Part shown: positions 30,408 through 45,300 of the stretch, piece after piece
How the letters are laid out: each line of letters starts with the position of its first letter
How positions within the stretch are numbered: the first letter of the stretch is position 1
Source of the DNA: Dichetophora obliterata
Taxonomy: Eukaryota > Arthropoda > Insecta > Diptera > Sciomyzidae
Reading direction: 5' to 3'
Assembly (NCBI GenBank): GCA_963920525.1
Contig: OY986436.1
Coordinates: forward strand, 14,459,467-14,523,466
DNA length: 64,000 bases
Translations under genes and position numbers: made by a program
Notes under the pieces: model-generated
The model's database searches: none
Told to the model about the DNA's origin: nothing
The model's input: the letters and a program-made list of their open reading frames with translations, nothing else

Positions 30408-32453
30408 GGACGATTCATGCATTAAAATGAGCACCAGGTCCTCGTCCTTAAGAAGGGATACTCCTTTGTCCAAATGCCGTTTGCTCTATCTCTTGTAGTT
30501 TAGGAGTTGTAGAACACTTTTTGGAGTGGAAGCTGGCCAAAAACATGTGCTTTTTCCGTCATAACTCCCAAACCATACATCCTACAAGGACGATTTATAC
30601 ACCAAATTGTTTCTAATACATATATACACAAGACTGCATATTCAGAAAAAAGTTTTCTGGAATTTGATTTTTTTCAAGAATCTTAGTTCAAATTTTTTAC
30701 ATGAATCATAGTTTTTGACGTGGTTTTTTGCGATTTTTTTGATTTTTTAAAATAATTTTAAAAATTAGATTTCATGTTAATTTCATGTGCCCTTTTTTGT
30801 CAATTTTTATTTTTTTTATTTATTTTCTAAAATAAAAACAACATAACTGATAAGGACGATTCATGCATTAAAATGAGCACCAGGTCCTCGTTCTTAAGAA
30901 GGAATACTCCTTTGTCCAAATGCCGTTTGCTCTATCTCTTGTAGTTTAGGAGTTGTAGAACACTTTTTGGAGTGGAAGCTGGCCAAAAACATGTGCTTTT
31001 TCCGTCATAACTCCCAAACCATACATCCTACAAGGACGATTTGTACACCAAATTGTTTCTAATACATATATACACAAGACTGCATATTCAGAAAAAAGTT
31101 TTCTGGAATTTGATTTTTTTCAAGAATCTTATTTAAAAATTTTTAAATGAGTAATAGTTTTTGACGTGGTTTTGTGCGATTTTTTGATTTTTTAGCCATA
31201 ACTTCTAAACCATACATCATAAAAGGACAATTTATGCATCAAAATGTTCCTTAAGCTACTGCCCACAAGACTGTATCCTTAAAATAATTATAAAAATTAG
31301 ATTTCATGTTGATTTCATGTGCCCTTTTTTGTAAATTTTTATTTTTTTTATTTATTTTCTAAAATAAAAACTACATATCAGATAAGGACGATTCATGCAT
31401 TAAAATGAGCACCAGGTCCTCGTCCTTAAGAAGGGATACTCCTTTGTCCAAATGCCGTTTGCTCTATCTCTTGTAGTTTAGGAGTTGTAGAACACTTTTT
31501 GGAGTGGAAGCTGGCCAAAAACATGTGCTTTTTCCGTCATAACTCCCAAACCATACATCCTACAAGGACGATTTATACACCAAATTGTTTCTAATACATA
31601 TATACACAAGACTGCATATTCAGAAAAAAGTTTTCTGGAATTTGATTTTTTTTCAAGAATCTTATTTAAAAATTTTTACATGAATCATAGTTTTTGACGT
31701 GGTTTTGTGCGATTTTTTTGATTTTTTAGCCATAACTTCTAAACCATACATCATAAAAGGACGATTTATGCATCAAAATGTTCCCTAAGCTACTGCCCAC
31801 AAGACTGTATCCTTAAAATAATTTTAAAAATTAGATTTCATGTTAATTTCATGTGCCCTTTTTTGTCAATTTTTATTTTTTTTATTTATTTTCTAAAATA
31901 AAAACTACATATCAGATAAGGACGATTCATGCATTAAAATTAGCACCAGGTCCTCGTCCTTAAGAAGGGATACTCCTTTGTCCAAATGCCGTTTGATATA
32001 TCTCTTGTAGTTTAGGAGTTGTAGAACACTTTTTGGAGTGGAAGCTGGCCAAAAACATGTGCTTTTTCCGTCATAACTCCCAAATCATACATCCTACAAG
32101 GACGATTTATACACCAAATTGTTTCTAATACATATATACACAAGACTGCATATTCAGAAAAAAGTTTTCTGGAATTTGATTTTTTTCAAGAATCTTAGTT
32201 CAAATTTTTTACATGAATCATAGTTTTTGACGTGGTTTTTTGCGATTTTTTTGATTTTTTAGCCATAACTTCTAAACCATACATCATAAAAGGACGATTT
32301 ATGCATCAAAATGTTCCTTAAGCTACTGCCCACAAGACTGTATCCTTAAAATAATTTTAAAAATTAGATTTCATGTTAATTTCATGTGCCCTTTTTTGTC
32401 AATTTTTATTTTTTTTATTTATTTTCTAAAATAAAAACTACATAACTGATAAG
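30408..32453. repeat. Block duplicated from 24,100-26,145 at 6,308 bp distance
   Basis: Anchors 24,100, 24,546, 25,078, 25,612 and 26,145 match 30,408, 30,854, 31,386, 31,920 and 32,453 at a constant 6,308 bp. The block includes the 446-bp deleted monomer, which is a strong tag. The register shifts by one or two bases on either side (6,307 and 6,306). The duplicated block lies on both sides of the 2,132-bp repeats, so the long duplication and the 4-mer amplification overlapped in history. Confidence 0.85.
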
Positions 32454-33518
32454 GACGATTCATGCATTAAAATGAGCACCAGGTCCTCGTTCTTAAGAAG
32501 GAATACTCCTTTGTCCAAATGCCGTTTGCTCTATCTCTTGTAGTTTAGGAGTTGTAGAACACTTTTTGGAGTGGAAGCTGGCCAAAAACATGTGCTTTTT
32601 CCGTCATAACTCCCAAACCATACATCCTACAAGGACGATTTGTACACCAAATTGTTTCTAATACATATATACACAAGACTGCATATTCAGAAAAAAGTTT
32701 TCTGGAATTTGATTTTTTTCAAGAATCTTATTTAAAAATTTTTAAATGAGTAATAGTTTTTGACGTGGTTTTGTGCGATTTTTTGATTTTTTAGCCATAA
32801 CTTCTAAACCATACATCATAAAAGGACAATTTATGCATCAAAATGTTCCTTAAGCTACTGCCCACAAGACTGTATCCTTAAAATAATTATAAAAATTAGA
32901 TTTCATGTTGATTTCATGTGCCCTTTTTTGTAAATTTTTATTTTTTTTATTTATTTTCTAAAATAAAAACTACATATCAGATAAGGACGATTCATGCATT
33001 AAAATGAGCACCAGGTCCTCGTCCTTAAGAAGGGATACTCCTTTGTCGAAATGCCGTTTGCTCTATCTCTTGTAGTTTAGGAGTTGTAGAACACTTTTTG
33101 GAGTGGAAGCTGGCCAAAAACATGTGCTTTTTCCGTCATAACTCCCAAACCATACATCCTACAAGGACGATTTATACACCAAATTGTTTCTAATACATAT
33201 ATACACAAGACTGCATATTCAGAAAAAAGTTTTCTGGAATTTGATTTTTTTTCAAGAATCTTATTTAAAAATTTTTACATGAATCATAGTTTTTGACGTG
33301 GTTTTGTGCGATTTTTTTGATTTTTTAGCCATAACTTCTAAACCATACATCATAAAAGGACGATTTATGCATCAAAATGTTCCTTAAGCTACTGCCCACA
33401 AGACTGTATCCTTAAAATAATTTTAAAAATTAGATTTCATGTTAATTTCATGTGCCCTTTTTTGTCAATTTTTATTTTTTTTATTTATTTTCTAAAATAA
33501 AAACTACATAACTGATAA

Positions 33519-36500
33519 GGACGATTCATGCATTAAAATGAGCACCAGGTCCTCGTTCTTAAGAAGGAATACTCCTTTGTCCAAATGCCGTTTGCTCTAT
33601 CTCTTGTAGTTTAGGAGTTGTAGAACACTTTTTGGAGTGGAAGCTGGCCAAAAACATGTGCTTTTTCCGTCATAACTCCCAAACCATACATCCTACAAGG
33701 ACGATTTGTACACCAAATTGTTTCTAATACATATATACACAAGACTGCATATTCAGAAAAAAGTTTTCTGGAATTTGATTTTTTTCAAGAATCTTATTTA
33801 AAAATTTTTAAATGAGTAATAGTTTTTGACGTGGTTTTGTGCGATTTTTTGATTTTTTAGCCATAACTTCTAAACCATACATCATAAAAGGACAATTTAT
33901 GCATCAAAATATTCCTTAAGCTACTGCCCACAAGACTGTATCCTTAAAATAATTATAAAAATTAGATTTCATGTTGATTTCATGTGCCCTTTTTTGTAAA
34001 TTTTTATTTTTTTTATTTATTTTCTAAAATAAAAACTACATATCAGATAAGGACGATTCATGCATTAAAATGAGCACCAGGTCCTCGTCCTTAAGAAGGG
34101 ATACTCCTTTGTCCAAATGCCGTTTGCTCTATCTCTTGTAGTTTAGGAGTTGTAGAACACTTTTTGGAGTGGAAGCTGGCCAAAAACATGTGCTTTTTCC
34201 GTCATAACTCCCAAACCATACATCCTACAAGGACGATTTATACACCAAATTGTTTCTAATACATATATACACAAGACTGCATATTCAGAAAAAAGTTTTC
34301 TGGAATTTGATTTTTTTTCAAGAATCTTATTTAAAAATTTTTACATGAATCATAGTTTTTGACGTGGTTTTGTGCGATTTTTTTGATTTTTTAGCCATAA
34401 CTTCTAAACCATACATCATAAAAGGACAATTTATGCATCAAAATGTTCCTTAAGCTACTGCCCACAAGACTGTATCCTTAAAATAATTTTAAAAATTAGA
34501 TTTCATGTTAATTTCATGTGCCCTTTTTTGTCAATTTTTATTTTTTTTATTTATTTTCTAAAATAAAAACTACATATCAGATAAGGACGATTCATGCATT
34601 AAAATGAGCACCAGGTCCTCGTCCTTAAGAAGGGATACTCCTTTGTCCAAATGCCGTTTGATCTATCTCTTGTAGTTTAGGAGTTGTAGAACACTTTTTG
34701 GAGTGGAAGCTGGCCAAAAACATGTGCTTTTTCCGTCATAACTCCCAAACCATACATCCTACAAGGACGATTTATACACCAAATTGTTTCTAATACATAT
34801 ATACACAAGACTGCATATTCAGAAAAAAGTTTTCTGGAATTTGATTTTTTCAAGAATCTTAGTTCAAATTTTTTACATGAATCATAGTTTTTGACGTGGT
34901 TTTTTGCGATTTTTTTGATTTTTTAGCCATAACTTCTAAACCATACATCATAAAAGGACGATTTATGCATCAAAATGTTCCTTAAGCTACTGCCCACAAG
35001 ACTGTATCCTTAAAATAATTTTAAAAATTAGATTTCATGTTAATTTCATGTGCCCTTTTTTGTCAATTTTTATTTTTTTTATTTATTTTCTAAAATAAAA
35101 ACTACATAACTGATAAGGACGATTCATGCATTAAAATGAGCACCAGGTCCTCGTTCTTAAGAAGGAATACTCCTTTGTCCAAATGCCGTTTGCTCTATCT
35201 CTTGTAGTTTAGGAGTTGTAGAACACTTTTTGGAGTGGAAGCTGGCCAAAAACATGTGCTTTTTCCGTCATAACTCCCAAACCATACATCCTACAAGAAC
35301 GATTTGTACACCAAATTGTTTCTAATACATATATACACAAGACTGCATATTCAGAAAAAAGTTTTCTGGAATTTGATTTTTTTCAACAATCTTATTTAAA
35401 AATTTTTAAATGAGTAATAGTTTTTGACGTGGTTTTGTGCGATTTTTTGATTTTTTAGCCATAACTTCTAAACCATACATCATAAAAGGACAATTTATGC
35501 ATCAAAATGTTCCTTAAGCTACTGCCCACAAGACTGTATCCTTAAAATAATTATAAAAATTAGATTTCATGTTGATTTCATGTGCCCTTTTTTGTAAATT
35601 TTTATTTTTTTTATTTATTTTCTAAAATAAAAACTACATATCAGATAAGGACGATTCATGCATTAAAATGAGCACCAGGTCCTCGTCCTTAAGAAGGGAT
35701 ACTCCTTTGTCGAAATGCCGTTTGCTCTATCTCTTGTAGTTTAGGAGTTGTAGAACACTTTTTGGAGTGGAAGCTGGCCAAAAACATGTGCTTTTTCCGT
35801 CATAACTCCCAAACCATACATCCTACAAGGACGATTTATACACCAAATTGTTTCTAATACATATATACACAAGACTGCATATTCAGAAAAAAGTTTTCTG
35901 GAATTTGATTTTTTTTCAAGAATCTTATTTAAAAATTTTTACATGAATCATAGTTTTTGACGTGGTTTTGTGCGATTTTTTTGATTTTTTAGCCATAACT
36001 TCTAAACCATACATCATAAAAGGACGATTTATGCATCAAAATGTTCCTTAAGCTACTGCCCACAAGACTGTATCCTTAAAATAATTTTAAAAATTAGATT
36101 TCATGTTAATTTCATGTGCCCTTTTTTGTCAATTTTTATTTTTTTTATTTATTTTCTAAAATAAAAACTACATATCAGATAAGGACGATTCATGCATTAA
36201 AATGAGCACCAGGTCCTCGTCCTTAAGAAGGGATACTCCTTTGTCCAAATGCCGTTTGATCTATCTCTTGTAGTTTAGGAGTTGTAGAACACTTTTTGGA
36301 GTGGAAGCTGGCCAAAAACATGTGCTTTTTCCGTCATAACTCCCAAACCATACATCCTACAAGGACGATTTATACACCAAATTGTTTCTAATACATATAT
36401 ACACAAGACTGCATATTCAGAAAAAAGTTTTCTGGAATTTGATTTTTTCAAGAATCTTAGTTCAAATTTTTTACATGAATCATAGTTTTTGACGTGGTTT

Positions 36501-39100
36501 TTTGCGATTTTTTTGATTTTTTAGCCATAACTTCTAAACCATACATCATAAAAGGACGATTTATGCATCAAAATGTTCCTTAAGCTACTGCCCACAAGAC
36601 TGTATCCTTAAAATAATTTTAAAAATTAGATTTCATGTTAATTTCATGTGCCCTTTTTTGTCAATTTTTATTTTTTTTATTTATTTTCTAAAATAAAAAC
36701 TACATAACTGATAAGGACGATTCATGCATTAAAATGAGCACCAGGTCCTCGTTCTTAAGAAGGAATACTCCTTTGTCCAAATGCCGTTTGCTCTATCTCT
36801 TGTAGTTTAGGAGTTGTAGAACACTTTTTGGAGTGGAAGCTGGCCAAAAACATGTGCTTTTTCCGTCATAACTCCCAAACCATACATCCTACAAGAACGA
36901 TTTGTACACCAAATTGTTTCTAATACATATATACACAAGACTGCATATTCAGAAAAAAGTTTTCTGGAATTTGATTTTTTTCAAGAATCTTATTTAAAAA
37001 TTTTTAAATGAGTAATAGTTTTTGACGTGGTTTTGTGCGATTTTTTGATTTTTTAGCCATAACTTCTAAACCATACATCATAAAAGGACAATTTATGCAT
37101 CAAAATGTTCCTTAAGCTACTGCCCACAAGACTGTATCCTTAAAATAATTATAAAAATTAGATTTCATGTTGATTTCATGTGCCCTTTTTTGTAAATTTT
37201 TATTTTTTTTATTTATTTTCTAAAATAAAAACTACATATCAGATAAGGACGATTCATGCATTAAAATGAGCACCAGGTCCTCGTCCTTAAGAAGGGATAC
37301 TCCTTTGTCCAAATGCCGTTTGCTCTATCTCTTGTAGTTTAGGAGTTGTAGAACACTTTTTGGAGTGGAAGCTGGCCAAAAACATGTGCTTTTTCCGTCA
37401 TAACTCCCAAACCATACATCCTACAAGGACGATTTATACACCAAATTGTTTCTAATACATATATACACAAGACTGCATATTCAGAAAAAAGTTTTCTGGA
37501 ATTTGATTTTTTTTCAAGAATCTTATTTAAAAATTTTTACATGAATCATAGTTTTTGACGTGGTTTTGTGCGATTTTTTTGATTTTTTAGCCATAACTTC
37601 TAAACCATACATCATAAAAGGACGATTTATGCATCAAAATGTTCCTTAAGCTACTGCCCACAAGACTGTATCCTTAAAATAATTTTAAAAATTAGATTTC
37701 ATGTTAATTTCATGTGCCCTTTTTTGTCAATTTTTATTTTTTTTATTTATTTTCTAAAATAAAAACTACATATCAGATAAGGACGATTCATGCATTAAAA
37801 TGAGCACCAGGTCCTCGTCCTTAAGAAGGGATACTCCTTTGTCCAAATGCCGTTTGATCTATCTCTTGTAGTTTAGGAGTTGTAGAACACTTTTTGGAGT
37901 GGAAGCTGGCCAAAAACATGTGCTTTTTCCGTCATAACTCCCAAACCATACATCCTACAAGGACGATTTATACACCAAATTGTTTCTAATACATATATAC
38001 ACAAGACTGCATATTCAGAAAAAAGTTTTCTGGAATTTGATTTTTTCAAGAATCTTAGTTCAAATTTTTTACATGAATCATAGTTTTTGACGTGGTTTTT
38101 TGCGATTTTTTTGATTTTTTAGCCATAACTTCTAAACCATACATCATAAAAGGACGATTTATGCATCAAAATGTTCCTTAAGCTACTGCCCACAAGACTG
38201 TATCCTTAAAATAATTTTAAAAATTAGATTTCATGTTAATTTCATGTGCCCTTTTTTGTCAATTTTTATTTTTTTTATTTATTTTCTAAAATAAAAACTA
38301 CATAACTGATAAGGACGATTCATGCATTAAAATGAGCACCAGGTCCTCGTTCTTAAGAAGGAATACTCCTTTGTCCAAATGCCGTTTGCTCTATCTCTTG
38401 TAGTTTAGGAGTTGTAGAACACTTTTTGGAGTGGAAGCTGGCCAAAAACATGTGCTTTTTCCGTCATAACTCCCAAACCATACATCCTACAAGAACGATT
38501 TGTACACCAAATTGTTTCTAATACATATATACACAAGACTGCATATTCAGAAAAAAGTTTTCTGGAATTTGATTTTTTTCAAGAATCTTATTTAAAAATT
38601 TTTAAATGAGTAATAGTTTTTGACGTGGTTTTGTGCGATTTTTTTATTTTTTAGCCATAACTTCTAAACCATACATCATAAAAGGACAATTTATGCATCA
38701 AAATGTTCCTTAAGCTACTGCCCACAAGACTGTATCCTTAAAATAATTATAAAAATTAGATTTCATGTTGATTTCATGTGCCCTTTTTTGTAAATTTTTA
38801 TTTTTTTTATTTATTTTCTAAAATAAAAACTACATATCAGATAAGGACGATTCATGCATTAAAATGAGCACCAGGTCCTCGTCCTTAAGAAGGGATACTC
38901 CTTTGTCCAAATGCCGTTTGCTCTATCTCTTGTAGTTTAGGAGTTGTAGAACACTTTTTGGAGTGGAAGCTGGCCAAAAACATGTGCTTTTTCCGTCATA
39001 ACTCCCAAACCATACATCCTACAAGGACGATTTATACACCAAATTGTTTCTAATACATATATACACAAGACTGCATATTCAGAAAAAAGTTTTCTGGAAT
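33519..39100. repeat. Higher-order repeat, 1,598 bp (3-mer), about 3.3 copies
   Basis: Anchors 33,519, 35,117, 36,715 and 38,313 are spaced by 1,598 bp. So are 34,051, 35,649, 37,247 and 38,845, and 34,585, 36,183 and 37,781. The three monomer types are told apart by the sequence before the core (ACATAACTG or ACATATCAG) and by GATCTATC versus GCTCTATC. ACAAGAACGATTTG marks the copies at 35,117, 36,715 and 38,313 but not the one at 33,519, so the variant arose during expansion. Confidence 0.88.
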
Positions 39101-39378
39101 TTGATTTTTTTTCAAGAATCTTATTTAAAATTTTTTACATGAATCATAGTTTTTGACGTGGTTTTTTGCAATTTTTTTGATTTTTTAGCCATAACTTCTA
39201 AACCATACATCATAAAAGGACGATTTATGCATCAAAATGTTCCTTAAGCTACTGCCCACAAGACTGTATCCTTAAAATAATTATAAAAATTAGATTTCAT
39301 GTTAATTTCATGTGCCCTTTTTTGTCAATTTTTATTTTTTTTATTTATTTTCTAAAATAAAAACTACATAACAGATAA

Positions 39379-42300
39379 GGACGATTCATGCATTAAAATG
39401 AGCACCAGGTCCTCGTCCTTAAGAAGGGATACTCCTTTGTCCAAATGCCGTTTGCTCTATCTCTTGTAGTTTAGGAGTTGTAGAACACTTTTTGGAGTGG
39501 AAGCTGGCCAAAAACATGTGCTTTTTCCGTCATAACTCCCAAACCATACATCCTACAAGGACGATTTATACACCAAATTGTTTCTAATACATATATACAC
39601 AAGACTGCATATTCAGAAAAAAGTTTTCTGGAATTTGATTTTTTTCAAGAATCTTATTTAAAAATTTTTAAATGAGTAATAGTTTTTGACGTGGTTTTGT
39701 GCGATTTTTTGATTTTTTAGCCATAACTTCTAAACCATACATCATAAAAGGACAATTTATGCATCAAAATGTTCCTTAAGCTACTGCCCACAAGACTGTA
39801 TCCTTAAAATAATTATAAAAATTAGATTTCATGTTGATTTCATGTGCCCTTTTTTGTAAATTTTTATTTTTTTTATTTATTTTCTAAAATAAAAACTACT
39901 TATCAGATAAGGACGATTCATGCATTAAAATGAGCACCAGGTCCTCGTCCTTAAGAAGGGATACTCCTTTGTCCAAATGCCGTTTGCTCTATCTCTTGTA
40001 GTTTAGGAGTTGTAGAACACTTTTTGGAGTGGAAGCTGGCCAAAAACATGTGCTTTTTCCGTCATAACTCCCAAACCATACATCCTACAAGGACGATTTA
40101 TACACCAAATTGTTTCTAATACATATATACACAAGACTGTATATTCAGAAAAAAGTTTTCTGGAATTTGATTTTTTTTCAAGAATCTTATTTAAAATTTT
40201 TTACATGAATCATAGTTTTTGACGTGGTTTTTTGCAATTTTTTTGATTTTTTAGCCATAACTTCTAAACTATACATCATAAAAGGACGATTTATGCATCA
40301 AAATGTCCCTTAAGCTACTGCCCACAAGACTGTATCCTTAAAATAATTTTAAAAATTAGATTTCATGTTAATTTCATGTGCCCTTTTTTGTCAATTTTTA
40401 TTTTTTTTATTTATTTTCTAAAATAAAAACTACATATCAGATAAGGACGATTCATGCATTTAAATGATCACCAGGTCCTCGTCCTTAAGTAGGGTAACTT
40501 CTTTGTCCAAATGCCTTTTGCTCTAGCTCTTGTAGTTTAGGAGTTGTAGAACACTTTTTGGAGTGGAAGCTGGCCAAAAACATGTGCTTTTTCCGTCATA
40601 ACTCCCAAACCATACATCTTACAAGGACGATTTATACACCAAATTGTTTCTAATACATATATACACAAGACTGCATATTCAGAAAAAAGTTTTCTGGAAT
40701 TTGATTTTTTTTCAAGAATCTTATTTAAAAATTTTTACATGAATCATAGTTTTTGACGTGGTTTTGTGCGATTTTTTTGATTTTTTAGCCATAACTTCTA
40801 AACCATACATCATAAAAGGACGATTTATGCATCAAAATGTTCCTTAAGCTACTGCCCACAAGACTGTATCCTTAAAATAATTTTAAAAATTAGATTTCAT
40901 GTTAATTTCATGTGCCCTTTTTTGTCAATTTTAATTTTTTTTATTTATTTTCTAAAATAAAAACTACATATCAGATAAGGACGATTCATGCATTAAAATG
41001 AGCACCAGGTCCTCGTCCTTAAGAAGGGATACTCCTTTGTCCAAATGCCGTTTGATCTATCTCTTGTAGTTTAGGAGTTGTAGAACACTTTTTGGAGTGG
41101 AAGCTGGCCAAAAACATGTGCTTTTTCCGTCATAACTCCCAAACCATACATCCTACAAGGACGATTTATACACCAAATTGTTTCTAATACATATATACAC
41201 AAGACTGCATATTCAGAAAAAAGTTTTCTGGAATTTGATTTTTTTCAAGAATCTTAGTTCAAATTTTTTACATGAATCATAGTTTTTGAAAAAAGTTTTC
41301 TGGAATTTGATTTTTTTTCAAGAATCTTATTTAAAATTTTTTACATGAATCATAGTTTTTGACGTGGTTTTGTGCGATTTTTTTGATTTTTTAGCCATAA
41401 CTTCTAAACCATACATCATAAAAGGACGATTTATGCATCAAAATGTTCCTTAAGCTACTGCCCACAAGACTGTATCCTTAAAATAATTTTAAAAATTAGA
41501 TTTCATGTTAATTTCATGTGCCCTTTTTTGTCAATTTTTATTTTTTTTATTTATTTTCTAAAATAAAAACTACATATCAGATAAGGACGATTCATGCATT
41601 AAAATGAGCACCAGGTCCTCGTCCTTAAGAAGGGATACTCCTTTGTCCAAATGCCGTTTGATCTATCTCTTGTAGTTTAGGAGTTGTAGAACACTTTTTG
41701 GAGTGGAAGCTGGCCAAAAACATGTGCTTTTTCCGTCATAACTCCCAAACCATACATCCTACAAGGACGATTTATACACCAAATTGTTTCTAATACATAT
41801 ATACACAAGACTGCATATTCAGAAAAAAGTTTTCTGGAATTTGATTTTTTTTCAAGAATCTTATTTAAAAATTTTTACATGAATCATAGTTTTTGACGTG
41901 GTTTTGTGCGATTTTTTTGATTTTTTAGCCATAACTTCTAAACCATACATCATAAAAGGACAATTTATGCATCAAAATGTTCCTTAAGCTACTGCCCACA
42001 AGACTGTATCCTTAAAATAATTATAAAAATTAGATTTCATGTTGATTTCATGTGCCCTTTTTTGTAAATTTTTATTTTTTTTATTTATTTTCTAAAATAA
42101 AAACTACATATCAGATAAGGACGATTCATGCATTAAAATGAGCACCAGGTCCTCGTCCTTAAGAAGGGATACTCCTTTGTCCAAATGCCGTTTGCTCTAT
42201 CTCTTGTAGTTTAGGAGTTGTAGAACACTTTTTGGAGTGGAAGCTGGCCAAAAACATGTGCTTTTTCCGTCATAACTCCCAAACCATACATCCTACAAGG

Positions 42301-45300
42301 ACGATTTATACACCAAATTGTTTTTAATACATATATACACAAGACTGCATATTCAGAAAAAAGTTTTCTGGAATTTGATTTTTTTCAAGAATCTTAGTTC
42401 AAATTTTTTACATGAATCATAGTTTTTGACGTGGTTTTTTGCGATTTTTTTGATTTTTTAGCCATAACTTCTAAACCATACATCATAAAAGGACGATTTA
42501 TGCATCAAAATGTTCCTTAAGCTACTGCCCACAAGACTGTATCCTTAAAATAATTATAAAAATTAGATTTCATGTTAATTTCATGTGCCCTTTTTTGTCA
42601 ATTTTTATTTTTTTTATTTATTTTCTAAAATAAAAACTACATAACAGATAAGGACGATTCATGCATTAAAATGAGCACCAGGTCCTCGTCCTTAAGAAGG
42701 GATACTCCTTTGTCCAAATGCCGTTTGCTCTATCTCTTGTAGTTTAGGAGTTGTAGAACACTTTTTGGAGTGGAAGCTGGCCAAAAACATGTGCTTTTTC
42801 CGTCATAACTCCCAAACCATACATCCTACAAGGACGATTTATACACCAAATTGTTTTTAATACATATATACACAAGACTGCATATTCAGAAAAAAGTTTT
42901 CTGGAATTTGATTTTTTTCAAGAATCTTATTTAAAAATTTTTAAATGAGTAATAGTTTTTGACGTGGTTTTGTGCGATTTTTTGATTTTTTAGCCATAAC
43001 TTCTAAACCATACATCATAAAAGGACAATTTATGCATCAAAATGTTCCTTAAGCTACTGCCCACAAGACTGTATCCTTAAAATAATTATAAAAATTAGAT
43101 TTCATGTTGATTTCATGTGCCCTTTTTTGTAAATTTTTATTTTTTTTATTTATTTTCTAAAATAAAAACTACTTATCAGATAAGGACGATTCATGCATTA
43201 AAATGAGCACCAGGTCCTCGTCCTTAAGAAGGGATACTCCTTTGTCCAAATGCCGTTTGCTCTATCTCTTGTAGTTTAGGAGTTGTAGAACACTTTTTGG
43301 AGTGGAAGCTGGCCAAAAACATGTGCTTTTTCCGTCATAACTCCCAAACCATACATCCTACAAGGACGATTTATACACCAAATTGTTTCTAATACATATA
43401 TACACAAGACTGTATATTCAGAAAAAAGTTTTCTGGAATTTGATTTTTTTTCAAGAATCTTATTTAAAATTTTTTACATGAATCATAGTTTTTGACGTGG
43501 TTTTTTGCAATTTTTTTGATTTTTTAGCCATAACTTCTAAACTATACATCATAAAAGGACGATTTATGCATCAAAATGTCCCTTAAGCTACTGCCCACAA
43601 GACTGTATCCTTAAAATAATTTTAAAAATTAGATTTCATGTTAATTTCATGTGCCCTTTTTTGTCAATTTTTATTTTTTTTATTTATTTTCTAAAATAAA
43701 AACTACATATCAGATAAGGACGATTCATGCATTTAAATGAGCACCAGGTCCTCGTCCTTAAGTAGGGTAACTTCTTTGTCCAAATGCCTTTTGCTCTAGC
43801 TCTTGTAGTTTAGGAGTTGTAGAACACTTTTTGGAGTGGAAGCTGGCCAAAAACATGTGCTTTTTCCGTCATAACTCCCAAACCATACATCTTACAAGGA
43901 CGATTTATACACCAAATTGTTTCTAATACATATATACACAAGACTGCATATTCAGAAAAAAGTTTTCTGGAATTTGATTTTTTTTCAAGAATCTTATTTA
44001 AAAATTTTTACATGAATCATAGTTTTTGACGTGGTTTTGTGCGATTTTTTTGATTTTTTAGCCATAACTTCTAAACCATACATCATAAAAGGACGATTTA
44101 TGCATCAAAATGTTCCTTAAGCTACTGCCCACAAGACTGTATCCTTAAAATAATTTTAAAAATTAGATTTCATGTTAATTTCATGTGCCCTTTTTTGTCA
44201 ATTTTAATTTTTTTTATTTATTTTCTAAAATAAAAACTACATATCAGATAAGGACGATTCATGCATTAAAATGAGCACCAGGTCCTCGTCCTTAAGAAGG
44301 GATACTCCTTTGTCCAAATGCCGTTTGATCTATCTCTTGTAGTTTAGGAGTTGTAGAACACTTTTTGGAGTGGAAGCTGGCCAAAAACATGTGCTTTTTC
44401 CGTCATAACTCCCAAACCATACATCCTACAAGGACGATTTATACACCAAATTGTTTCTAATACATATATACACAAGACTGCATATTCAGAAAAAAGTTTT
44501 CTGGAATTTGATTTTTTTCAAGAATCTTAGTTCAAATTTTTTACATGAATCATAGTTTTTGAAAAAAGTTTTCTGGAATTTGATTTTTTTTCAAGAATCT
44601 TATTTAAAATTTTTTACATGAATCATAGTTTTTGACGTGGTTTTGTGCGATTTTTTTGATTTTTTAGCCATAACTTCTAAACCATACATCATAAAAGGAC
44701 GATTTATGCATCAAAATGTTCCTTAAGCTACTGCCCACAAGACTGTATCCTTAAAATAATTTTAAAAATTAGATTTCATGTTAATTTCATGTGCCCTTTT
44801 TTGTCAATTTTTATTTTTTTTATTTATTTTCTAAAATAAAAACTACATATCAGATAAGGACGATTCATGCATTAAAATGAGCACCAGGTCCTCGTCCTTA
44901 AGAAGGGATACTCCTTTGTCCAAATGCCGTTTGCTCTATCTCTTGTAGTTTAGGAGTTGTAGAACACTTTTTGGAGTGGAAGCTGGCCAAAAACATGTGC
45001 TTTTTCCGTCATAACTCCCAAACCATACATCCTACAAGGACGATTTATACACCAAATTGTTTCTAATACATATATACACAAGACTGTATATTCAGAAAAA
45101 AGTTTTCTGGAATTTGATTTTTTTTCAAGAATCTTATTTAAAATTTTTTACATGAATCATAGTTTTTGACGTGGTTTTTTGCAATTTTTTTGATTTTTTA
45201 GCCATAACTTCTAAACTATACATCATAAAAGGACGATTTATGCATCAAAATGTCCCTTAAGCTACTGCCCACAAGACTGTATCCTTAAAATAATTTTAAA

